A program made the position numbers and the translations under genes. DNA of 12,040 nt from Solirubrobacterales bacterium. Lineage in GTDB: Bacteria; Actinomycetota; Thermoleophilia; Solirubrobacterales; Solirubrobacteraceae. Below the pieces are notes generated by a model that was not told the origin of the DNA, made no database searches, and saw only the letters and a program-made list of their open reading frames with translations. Location: contig PMKB01000109.1 in the NCBI GenBank assembly GCA_003157595.1, positions 1 to 12,040 of the forward strand, read 5' to 3'. Positions 1 to 6,858 of the stretch are shown one piece after another. Within the stretch, counting starts at the first letter, position 1; each line of letters opens with the position of its first letter.

Positions 1-1
1 G

Positions 2-1306
2 GAGTTCGGCTACAACGGGTTCGGACGGGTCGGCGGCCAGCAGGGCGGGCCGGGGACTACCAGGGCCACTCTCACGCAAGCACAGCTGCGGCCGCTGGTG
101 CGCCCAGGGATCGACGTGGCGCAGTCGGCGCCGGAGCGGCGCTACTTCGCGACGCACAACGCGCCGCCGGCGCATGCGCCTGCAGCGCATGAGCCGAAGC
201 CCAAGCCCGCCGCGGCGAGCGGGCGCCAGCGGGCCGCGGTCGCCCCGTTCGGCGGCACGCGCAGTCCGCTGCGGATCTTCGGCGCGGAGCTGGGCGGGCA
301 GGCGGGCTGGCTTGTGCCGCTGGCGCTCATCGGGATGGTGGCCGCGGCGCTGCTGGTGCGCCGGCGCCGCGATCGGCGCAGCGCGGCCCTGTTGGTGCTT
401 GGTGGCTGGTTCCTGGTTGAGCTGGTGGTGCTGGACTTCTCGGCCGGGATCGTGCATCCGTACTACTCCTCGGCGCTCGGTCCGGGGGTGGCGGCGATGG
501 CTGGAGCGGGTGCTTTGGCGATCGGGTCGCTCGTACGCAGCCGCGAGACACGGCTGGCGCTGCGCGGCTACGTCCTCGCAGTGGCGGCGGTGGCGGCCAC
601 GCTCGCCGTGGAGGTGGTCCTGATCGACCGCGAGGGAGACCCGCTGTGGTGGCGGGTCCCGCTGGTCCTGCTGTGCCTCGGCGGCCTGGTCGCGATCCCG
701 CTCGCGCGCGCCCGCGCCGGCTGGGCTGTTGCTGTGGCGCTCGGCGCGCTGATGGTCGCACCGATGGTCTACAGCTTCAGCGTCTGGCTCGCACCCGTCG
801 AGGGCACCTTCCCTGCCGCGGGGCCCTACAGTGCCGCCGGCCACGGCGGACTGGATGAGGCCCACGCGGACGTGCTCGCCGACAGGGGGCTGCTGCGCTA
901 TGTCGAGACCAACGGGGCGACCGCGCGCTACCCGCTGCTGACGCAATCCTCCGACCAGGCGGCTCCGCTGATCCTGCTCGGCCTGCGCGCCTCGGCCGAG
1001 GGCGGCTACGGTGCGAGCGATCCGGCGCTGAGCAACGGCCGTCTGGCGACGCTCGTGGCGGACGGCAGCGCGCGCTTCCTCCTGATCAGCGGCGACTACG
1101 CAGACCGCGGCGGCAACAGCGGCGAAACGGCCGCGCGCCTGGTCTGCCCCGAGATTCCCGAGCTGATCTGGGCGCCGCTGGGCAGTCCGTCGCTCGGAGG
1201 CTCCTTCCTGGTCGACTGCGCCGGCAAAGCGGCACAGCTCCGCCACCCCTACGCGGCGGCCCGGGCCTTCCTGCGGGCGCACCCCGGTGTGCACTACAAG
1301 CTCTAG
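2..1306 (+). CDS. GT39/ArnT-like membrane glycosyltransferase, C-terminal part (5' end outside window)
   Basis: The reading frame is open from base 2 to the TAG at 1304-1306, giving 434 visible residues. A GTG at 98 is in frame, but the 32 codons before it already read like family sequence (GYNGFGR near the left edge), so the real start lies outside. The protein resembles actinobacterial ArnT/PMT-type transferases, which move a sugar from a polyprenyl-phosphate carrier using a multi-TM domain. Visible in order: the GYNGFGR loop; a low-complexity Ala/Pro/Lys/His linker at about residues 50-80; FGAELGGQAGWL; about six hydrophobic segments, one with the family-like HPYYSSALGP motif; then a soluble C-terminal domain with SSDQAAPLILLG and GGYGASDPAL, typical of the extracytoplasmic tail. 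The catalytic N-terminal loop is not visible, so donor and acceptor cannot be judged. The charged, proline-rich linker looks longer than usual for the family. Confidence 0.85.
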   Translation, partial: EFGYNGFGRVGGQQGGPGTTRATLTQAQLRPLVRPGIDVAQSAPERRYFATHNAPPAHAPAAHEPKPKPAAASGRQRAAVAPFGGTRSPLRIFGAELGGQAGWLVPLALIGMVAAALLVRRRRDRRSAALLVLGGWFLVELVVLDFSAGIVHPYYSSALGPGVAAMAGAGALAIGSLVRSRETRLALRGYVLAVAAVAATLAVEVVLIDREGDPLWWRVPLVLLCLGGLVAIPLARARAGWAVAVALGALMVAPMVYSFSVWLAPVEGTFPAAGPYSAAGHGGLDEAHADVLADRGLLRYVETNGATARYPLLTQSSDQAAPLILLGLRASAEGGYGASDPALSNGRLATLVADGSARFLLISGDYADRGGNSGETAARLVCPEIPELIWAPLGSPSLGGSFLVDCAGKAAQLRHPYAAARAFLRAHPGVHYKL

Positions 1307-1333
1307 GCGCCGGCTCGAGCGAACGCCGGCGTC

Positions 1334-1552
1334 GTGAGGCCGACTCGCTCCCTGCCCGCACTCGGCGCACCGGCGCGGATATGGCATTTCGGTGGCGAGT
1401 CCGAGCCGGCGACGATCGTCGAGTTGCGCGACGGCGGGCGCGCGATCGTCGTCGCCGACGCGTCAGCCGAGCGGCGCGAGTTCACCTTGCGCCGCGCCAC
1501 CGCCGCGTTCGTTGCGCGCGGAAAGCAGCACTCGCCGCGGCTCGAGTTCTGA
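1334..1552 (+). CDS. small hypothetical protein, 72 aa
   Basis: This GTG-started frame lies 27 bases after the glycosyltransferase stop on the same strand and ends at TGA 1550-1552. I do not recognise a named family. Support for coding: about 63 of 72 third codon positions are G or C, as in the neighbouring genes, and the product is balanced rather than Arg/Ala-only. It alternates short beta-like stretches (ATIVELRDGG, RAIVVADAS, REFTLRRATAAFV) and ends in PRLEF, suggesting a small beta-barrel-like cytosolic protein. It has no signal peptide or TM segment. No clear Shine-Dalgarno precedes the GTG, so the start is uncertain. It may be co-transcribed with the glycosyltransferase. The sulfatase frame is also open through this stretch, which is why some gene callers might extend the sulfatase upstream instead. 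Confidence 0.5.
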   Translation: MRPTRSLPALGAPARIWHFGGESEPATIVELRDGGRAIVVADASAERREFTLRRATAAFVARGKQHSPRLEF

Positions 1553-1704
1553 CCCTCTACGCCACGCGCAAGCGCCAGGCGCCACGCGCCGGCGCGGCCG
1601 ATTTCGTGAGAACTCGTTCGACAACGCCCAACAGAGCCCTAATCCGACCTTCCAGCAAAGCAAGATTGGCTCTTCTACCCTGTGGCTCGCGCAAAACGCA
1701 GGCC

Positions 1705-3471
1705 ATGACCGACACCGAGCCACAAAACGACGAGCCCCCCGACCGCGCTTCCGGCCGCGTCGACCGTCGCGCGTTCCTCGCCGGCGGACTGCGTGCGGGC
1801 GGCGCGCTCACGGCCGTCGCGATCGGTGTCGACGCACTCGCCGATGCTGACAGCGCGCCGGCCAGCCGACGCCCCCCGGGGCCCTATCGCCGCACACGTC
1901 AGCCGAACATCCTCGTGATCATGGTCGACCAGCTGCGCACGCCGCGCTGGTTCGGCCCCGGCGCCCACGGCCTCGCGCTGCCGCCGAACATCGCTGCCCT
2001 GGCGCACTCCGGTGTCAGCTTCGCCCGCCACTACACGGCCTCCAACGACTGCACGCCGGCGCGCGCGGCGATGCTCACGGGGCTGCACACCCACCAGACG
2101 GGCACGATGATCACCGGCGCGAGCACGCTCGACCCCGGCTTTCCCACCTGGGGGACGATGCTGCGCGAGCACGGCTACGCCAGCTACTGGTACGGGAAGT
2201 GGCACCTGACCCACAGCGACAAGCACTGGAACGAGCGGACCGGGCCGCCGGCGCTCGCCCGCTACGGCTTCGACGGCGGCACCTACCCGTCGCCCAACGG
2301 GGCACCTGGACAGGGCTGGCACGTCGACCCCCACATCGCCAAGCAGTTCGAGGACTGGTACGGGCAGGCCGGCGGTGACGGTCCGTGGTGCACGACCGTG
2401 TCGTTCGTCAACCCGCACGACATAGCGTGGTGGTGGCGCTGGACCGGTCGCTCGGTGCACGAGGCTTCTGCGCCCGCCAGGATCAGGTCGCTGCCGCCCA
2501 ACTTCGAGACCCCCGAGCAGCTCGTCGCGCGACGCAAGCCGCTGGTGCAGCGCTCGCTGCAGCTGACCAGCGCCCAGTCCTTCGGCTCGGTTCCATTCAG
2601 CGGTCCCGGATTCGAGGCCGCGTGGCTGGGGTTCCTCGACCTGTACGTGAAGCTGCAGCTCGAGGTCGACCGTCATGTGGGAGCGGTGATGGCGACGCTC
2701 GCCCGCCGGCCGAAGGTGATGGAGAACACGATCGTCGTCTTCACCTCCGACCACGGCGAGTACGGCGCGTCGCACGGTCTGCGCGGCAAGGGCGCGGGCA
2801 TGTACGAGGAGGCGATCAGGGTGCCGCTGATCGTCAGCGACCGCACCGGCCGGCTCGGCGCGGTGCCGAACACCGTGCGCCATCAGCTCACCTCGAGCGT
2901 CGACTTCGCTCCGCTGCTGCTCACCCTCGCCGCCGGGTCCGAGAGCTGGCGGCACGAGGCGCGCTACGCGCATCTCGCCACCCGCGCCGACCTCGCGCGG
3001 ATCGTCCGCGATCCGGCGGCGCCGGGGCGCCGTTACGCGCTGCACGCGACCGACGAGGTGCTGACGGAATTTGCGCTGCTGCCGCACGACGCGCAGGCGC
3101 CGCTGCACGTCAAGGGCATCGTCACGCCGACCGCGAAATACGCGACCTACACCAACTGGCGCGCGAACGGGCTCGAGCCGCTCGCGCGCGGCGAGGAGTC
3201 AGAGCTCTACGACTACACGACCCGCGCCGGCTACCAGGAGATCGAGAACCGTGCGGGCCGCAGCCCGCTGGAGGAGCACCTCCGCGCGACACTCGAGGAG
3301 GCGACCGCAGAGGAGTTGCGCGCGCCGCTTCCGTTCCGGCTCCTGGAGGCGCAGCAGCGCGGGCTGGTGGGCTACCAGGAGATCGCCGTCCAGGCGCGCA
3401 AGGGGTCCGAGCTACATCGTCTGCGCGCCGTCGAGCGGCTCGTCCACCAGATCGAGCACAGCCTTCCGTGA
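1705..3471 (+). CDS. Tat-exported sulfatase (formylglycine type)
   Basis: This 588-residue protein belongs to the alkaline-phosphatase-superfamily sulfatases (PF00884), which hydrolyse sulfate esters. The ATG at 1705 was chosen because a twin-arginine signal follows it: DRRAFLAGG at 20-28, then a hydrophobic stretch to about 45. The frame is open back to 1381, but that extension is Arg/Ala-rich shadow sequence. PNILVIMVDQ at 67-76 starts the catalytic domain; D75 is a metal ligand, with Gln where many family members have a second Asp. C116-T-P-A-R120 is the CxPxR motif whose Cys is converted to formylglycine by a separate enzyme not in this window. YGKWH at 163-167 and TSDHGE at 347-352 supply further active-site Lys, His and Asp, and GKG follows at 361-363. 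A charged helical tail fills about 510-588. The substrate cannot be read from sequence. It converges with the arylsulfotransferase-family gene across a 55-bp gap containing only a 10-bp palindrome (GCGCCGGCGC, 3472-3481) and no clear terminator. Confidence 0.93.
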   Translation: MTDTEPQNDEPPDRASGRVDRRAFLAGGLRAGGALTAVAIGVDALADADSAPASRRPPGPYRRTRQPNILVIMVDQLRTPRWFGPGAHGLALPPNIAALAHSGVSFARHYTASNDCTPARAAMLTGLHTHQTGTMITGASTLDPGFPTWGTMLREHGYASYWYGKWHLTHSDKHWNERTGPPALARYGFDGGTYPSPNGAPGQGWHVDPHIAKQFEDWYGQAGGDGPWCTTVSFVNPHDIAWWWRWTGRSVHEASAPARIRSLPPNFETPEQLVARRKPLVQRSLQLTSAQSFGSVPFSGPGFEAAWLGFLDLYVKLQLEVDRHVGAVMATLARRPKVMENTIVVFTSDHGEYGASHGLRGKGAGMYEEAIRVPLIVSDRTGRLGAVPNTVRHQLTSSVDFAPLLLTLAAGSESWRHEARYAHLATRADLARIVRDPAAPGRRYALHATDEVLTEFALLPHDAQAPLHVKGIVTPTAKYATYTNWRANGLEPLARGEESELYDYTTRAGYQEIENRAGRSPLEEHLRATLEEATAEELRAPLPFRLLEAQQRGLVGYQEIAVQARKGSELHRLRAVERLVHQIEHSLP

Positions 3472-3526
3472 GCGCCGGCGCGCGGGGCCGCGACCTCGCG
3501 CACAGCGCCGCGGCTCGCAGCGTCAG

Positions 3527-5371
3527 CTAGCCGCCGGGCGAGATCGCCGGCGAGGTGGCGAGCGTCTTGCCTGCCCCGTCAAGCGCCGCCACGGCGATGT
3601 AGGGCTCGCTCGTGTGGACGGAGATCGTCGTCTCGAAGCCGCTTTTCGAGGCGCTGGTGACCGGCGCAAGCGTGCTGGCGCTCGCGCCGGCGAGGACCTG
3701 CCAGCCGGCCACGGTCGTTGCGCCGTTCCAGCTCGCCTCCACCGTCAGCTGACCGCTGCCGGCGCTCTGGGCGGCGATCGCCGGCACGGTCTTCGGCTGG
3801 GCGCTCCACGGCGCGAAATAGGTGCGGAAGTCCTGGACGCCGAGTCCGAGCGTGGCGTCGAAGATGACCTGGCCGGCTGAGTTGAACTCGGTGAAGTTGG
3901 GCAGTCCGCCATAGCCCATCAGCCAGTTGCCGCCGGCCAGCGGCAGCAGGTCGCCCTGGCTGGAGGCCAGCAGCGCCGCGTTGGGGTTGGTGAACTGCTT
4001 GACGAGCGTGACGGTGTGGGTCGTCGTGCTCGGGTCGAGCAGCAGCCCGCGGGACTGCTTCTCCTTGGCCGGGTCGGACCCGTTGTCGAAGACCGAGATC
4101 AACCCGCCTGGCTCCCATTCTGCGTCGTGCTGCCAGTAGAACAACGTCCCTGGCCCCCGCTTGAAGGTCGAATACTTCCCGCCGATCCGCCAGATGAAGG
4201 CGCCGGTGTGCATGTCGACGTCGTAGATCGCCCAGGTGTTGCGGGCCGAGAGCAGCACGTCCCCGGTGGTGCCCGGATCGATCGAGTTCACGTGCACGTA
4301 GTCCCAGTTGAGGCTCGTGCGATGCATCGGTGCATAGGAGTCGCGCAGCGGGATGTGTCCGAGCGCGTGCCACTCCCACATCACCAGGCCCGTCTTGACG
4401 TCGATCTCCTGCACGATCGAGTCGTTGACGACCGCGTGCGCCGGTCCGCCCATGCTCGTGAGGTTCAGTTCCACCGGGTCGAACGCGTCGATCCAGGCGG
4501 TCCCCTGCGGTGTCAACACGAACTCGTGCAGGTCGGCCTTGTAGCCGTTGCCGGCCAGCACCTGCGCCAGCGGCTCATAGGTTGCACTGTAGATCTCGTC
4601 GGCGCCCTGGCCGAAGCCGAGCGACAGGACGCGACCCTGCCACCAGGTCAGGACCGTCTGGCCGTCGTAGGTCTGCGGGCGGAAGTTGGTCGAGGAGTCC
4701 TCGGGCGGGACGGGGTGAAACCAGACCAGGCTGCCGGTCTGATCGACGATCATCTGGCCCGGTGTGCCCTTGCCCTGGTAGGGCGCGAGGAAGAAGTCGC
4801 CCGGCGTCGCGCCCGCCCGCGCGGTCGTCGTGATCCGCACGCTCGAAGGGGCGATGGTGGGCGCGGAGAGGTAGTGCTGGACCTCAGCGGCGTCGCCCCG
4901 GTTGAGCGGGAACTGCTTCTGGCCGATCGGCGCCTGGAAGGCGACACTGAAACTCGTGTGCACCGTGGAGGTGCTCGCTCCCTCCGCCACCCGGGCGCTG
5001 ACCGCCACGTGCTCGCCGGACTCGAATGGGCGAGCCGGGATGAAGCTCTCGCCGGTCCCCGTCGAGTAGGCCTCGAGCTTGCCGCTGTGGCTGCCGCTGC
5101 TCGAGCCGACGACAGAGACGTGCGAGACGGTCGTGCCCGGGCCGCCGAGGAAGCTGATCTGGGTGGTGGGGGAGGCGTCGCCGGTCGCCGGGAGCGGCGA
5201 GACTGTGATCGGGTTGGTGGCGGCCGCCGCATAGTCGGCGACGCGCACCGTCTTGGGCGGAGATCCGACGCTCGCCGCACCGCAGGCGCTCAGCGCGACG
5301 GCGGCGAGCGCCGCCGCGAGGCCGGGCGCGATCAGCGCAGAGGGTTCGCGGTGGAAGGTCGGTGCGGGCAT
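3527..5371 (-). CDS. arylsulfotransferase-family (ASST) lipoprotein
   Basis: This 614-residue protein resembles the Arylsulfotran_2/ASST family, beta-propeller enzymes that move a sulfuryl group from a phenyl sulfate to another phenol without PAPS. The ATG at 5371 gives a lipoprotein signal: hydrophobic residues 12-28, then lipobox LSAC with Cys30, so the mature protein should be membrane-anchored on the outer face. The in-frame Arg/Ser-rich extension to 5536 overlaps the upstream gene and is rejected. An Ig-like N-terminal region spans about 50-145. Propeller motifs follow: GQMIVDQTGSLVWFHPV (205-221), DLHEF (H282), DYVHVNS (H360), SARN (R377) and WQHDAEW (H415). By order, these could match the His/His/Arg/His active site known for E. 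coli ASST; that mapping is my inference. Many actinobacterial paralogues are untested, so another propeller function is possible. The C-terminal ~80 residues look like an extra beta domain. It starts 22 bases after the upstream membrane-protein gene, probably one operon. Confidence 0.85.
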   Translation of the reverse strand: MPAPTFHREPSALIAPGLAAALAAVALSACGAASVGSPPKTVRVADYAAAATNPITVSPLPATGDASPTTQISFLGGPGTTVSHVSVVGSSSGSHSGKLEAYSTGTGESFIPARPFESGEHVAVSARVAEGASTSTVHTSFSVAFQAPIGQKQFPLNRGDAAEVQHYLSAPTIAPSSVRITTTARAGATPGDFFLAPYQGKGTPGQMIVDQTGSLVWFHPVPPEDSSTNFRPQTYDGQTVLTWWQGRVLSLGFGQGADEIYSATYEPLAQVLAGNGYKADLHEFVLTPQGTAWIDAFDPVELNLTSMGGPAHAVVNDSIVQEIDVKTGLVMWEWHALGHIPLRDSYAPMHRTSLNWDYVHVNSIDPGTTGDVLLSARNTWAIYDVDMHTGAFIWRIGGKYSTFKRGPGTLFYWQHDAEWEPGGLISVFDNGSDPAKEKQSRGLLLDPSTTTHTVTLVKQFTNPNAALLASSQGDLLPLAGGNWLMGYGGLPNFTEFNSAGQVIFDATLGLGVQDFRTYFAPWSAQPKTVPAIAAQSAGSGQLTVEASWNGATTVAGWQVLAGASASTLAPVTSASKSGFETTISVHTSEPYIAVAALDGAGKTLATSPAISPGG

Positions 5372-5393
5372 CTGGGGTGAGGGCGCCGGGACA

Positions 5394-6449
5394 CTATCTG
5401 AGCGTGCGGCGCTCGCGGCGAAGCGCCGCACGCTCCTCGCGCGTGGCACGCGGCGTGAGCGGCTCCTTGAGCGAACGGCGCAGCCGGATGAAGCCGAAGG
5501 TTCCCCACAACGCGGGGATCCAGAGCGCAATCGCATGGTAGACGACGGCCGCCGCGGCCGCCGGGGTTGCCCTCACGCCGTACAACACGAGCATGCCCAC
5601 GAAGCTGCCTTCGAGCACGCCGACGTTGCCCGGTACCGGCAGCACGTTCGCGAGGTAGCCGATCTGGTAGGCGAGCACGATCACGCCGATCGACGGCGTG
5701 TGCCCGGTGGCCTGAAAGCATGCCCACAGCACGCCGATGTCGAACCACAGATAGCCGATCGCTCCGATCAGGCGCCAGTCGGGACGCAGCAACGTCCCGC
5801 GGGTCGCTCTGATCGTGCTCGCCGTCGCGTCGAGCGCGCTCGCCAGGCGCCCGGTGCCGCGTGCGCGCGCTCCACGCTCGGTCAGCCGCGGGAGCACGAG
5901 GAAGACGACGAAGATCGCGACGGCGACGCCGGCGGGCAGGAAGGTCAGCAGCGGGCTGCGCGGCCCCGGCAGGATTCCGAGGCCGAGCGCCAGCCCGGTG
6001 CCGGCCAGCGTCAGCAGGTTGATCGCGCTGGTCAGCAGGAACAGCACCGCCGAGCGTTCGGCGATCCGTCCCGTGGAGACGCCACGTTCGTGCAGCAGCC
6101 AGGCGCCGACCGCGATGCTGCCTGCGCCGCCCAGCGAGACGGCTGCGCCGAAGGCCATCTCGCTCAGCGCGACGCGCGCGCCGAACACGATCGGCGCGCG
6201 GTCGAAGACCGTCAGGAAGATCAGCACGTAGCCGAGGCACGAGAGGATCTCGAGCGCGACGGCGACGGCGACCCAGCCGAGACTCATGTGGGCGACGACG
6301 TGGCCCACACCATGCAGCCCCGGGACCGCGAGCAGCAGGCCGACGACCAGCGCGCCGACGACCAGCAGCGAGATCACCCCGTTGCGCAGCCGCCTGGCCT
6401 GGTCGGACTCGGAGACGTGCTGCGGTTCTCTGAGATCGGGTGTGCTCAT
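5394..6449 (-). CDS. YbhN/LPG-synthase-TM-type integral membrane protein
   Basis: This is a 351-residue polytopic protein of the lysylphosphatidylglycerol-synthase transmembrane / UPF0104 family. It has about eight hydrophobic segments (for example 23-43, 57-80, 134-160, 167-187, 227-247, 298-322). The hallmark is the loop G264-YLANVLPVPGNVGVLEG, matching the family's proline/glycine pattern ending in Glu. It lacks the soluble aminoacyl-transfer domain of MprF, so it is not itself a lysyl-PG synthase. Family members are linked to flipping or handling of lipids or polyprenyl carriers, so an envelope role is inferred. The tail is highly basic (about 323-351). Start choice is uncertain: ATG 6449 gives a clean N-terminus (MSTPDLREP) but a poor ribosome site. 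An in-frame ATG at 6482 abuts a GAGGAGG directly, which is too close to be a normal Shine-Dalgarno for it. The gene precedes the arylsulfotransferase-family gene with 22 bases between. Confidence 0.85.
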   Translation of the reverse strand: MSTPDLREPQHVSESDQARRLRNGVISLLVVGALVVGLLLAVPGLHGVGHVVAHMSLGWVAVAVALEILSCLGYVLIFLTVFDRAPIVFGARVALSEMAFGAAVSLGGAGSIAVGAWLLHERGVSTGRIAERSAVLFLLTSAINLLTLAGTGLALGLGILPGPRSPLLTFLPAGVAVAIFVVFLVLPRLTERGARARGTGRLASALDATASTIRATRGTLLRPDWRLIGAIGYLWFDIGVLWACFQATGHTPSIGVIVLAYQIGYLANVLPVPGNVGVLEGSFVGMLVLYGVRATPAAAAAVVYHAIALWIPALWGTFGFIRLRRSLKEPLTPRATREERAALRRERRTLR

Positions 6450-6482
6450 CGATGGCCCGCGGCGGCCCCTGCAGGGCGCCAT

Positions 6483-6500
6483 CCTCCTCGCGGGATCGTA
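6483..6500 (-). promoter_or_regulatory. candidate promoter -10 and GAGGAGG upstream of the YbhN-type gene
   Basis: Read on the minus strand, TACGAT (6495-6500) fits the TAnnnT pattern of actinobacterial -10 elements, and a perfect purine stretch GAGGAGG follows at 6483-6489. No convincing -35 lies 17 bases upstream. The 130-bp gap from 6450 to 6579 otherwise shows nothing recognisable. This would drive the two-gene unit ending in the arylsulfotransferase-family gene. The evidence is weak and purely from pattern. Confidence 0.3.
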
Positions 6501-6579
6501 TGCGTTCGGGCTGTCGCGTTCGCCCGCGCGTGCCCTCCGCGGCGATCGCCGGGCGCGACGGCCCCTCGGCGAGGCCGCG

Positions 6580-6858
6580 TCAGTGCAGTTGGTCGATGAA
6601 CGTGTAGATCACCATCAGGCTGACCGCGATGGCAAACACCCGAAGCGCCCACAGCGCGACGATCGCGCCGCGGCGCAGCTGCGCCCTGGGGACCGGCCGC
6701 GAGGTCTCGGCGACGAACTGATCTGGCTCGAGATGCATGATCAGCTCCTCCTCCGCCGCCGGCTCGGGGTGCACCGGCGATTCGCCGACCGGGGGATCGA
6801 CGCCGGCCCGCCGCGATCGGGGGTTCGGCTCGCGACGCGTGAGTGGCGTTGCCTTCAT
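6580..6858 (-). CDS. small single-TM protein coupled to the Nramp-related transporter, 92 aa
   Basis: The ATG at 6856-6858 shares one base with the transporter stop (TGATG), a classic translational-coupling arrangement. The frame ends with TGA at 6580-6582. The N-terminal ~60 residues are soluble, rich in Pro/Glu/Arg, with an acidic patch (PEPAAEEEL, 31-39) and MHLEPDQF at 41-48. One hydrophobic helix follows at about 66-87 (IVALWALRVFAIAVSLMVIY), preceded by LRR at 61-63. By the positive-inside rule this predicts the N-terminus in the cytoplasm and only a few residues (TFIDQLH) outside. I recognise no family. The overlap and operon position suggest a small accessory or stability partner of the transporter, or a metal-responsive partner through its acidic region; this is inference. 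A longer frame upstream of the ATG is a shadow of the transporter gene. Confidence 0.75.
   Translation of the reverse strand: MKATPLTRREPNPRSRRAGVDPPVGESPVHPEPAAEEELIMHLEPDQFVAETSRPVPRAQLRRGAIVALWALRVFAIAVSLMVIYTFIDQLH

Noticed and set aside
1381..1704. Upstream extension of the sulfatase by 108 codons
   Set aside because: The added sequence is Arg/Ala-rich, overlaps the 72-aa gene, and would bury the Tat signal that starts just after the ATG at 1705.
1675..3108. Long minus-strand open frame opposite the sulfatase
   Set aside because: Its product is Arg/Gly/Val/Ala-rich without domains, as expected from the antisense of a GC-rich gene with clear sulfatase motifs.
4016..5380. Long plus-strand open frame opposite the arylsulfotransferase-family gene
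   Set aside because: Low-complexity Arg/Ala/Gly product and no motifs; the minus-strand gene has a lipobox and propeller motifs.
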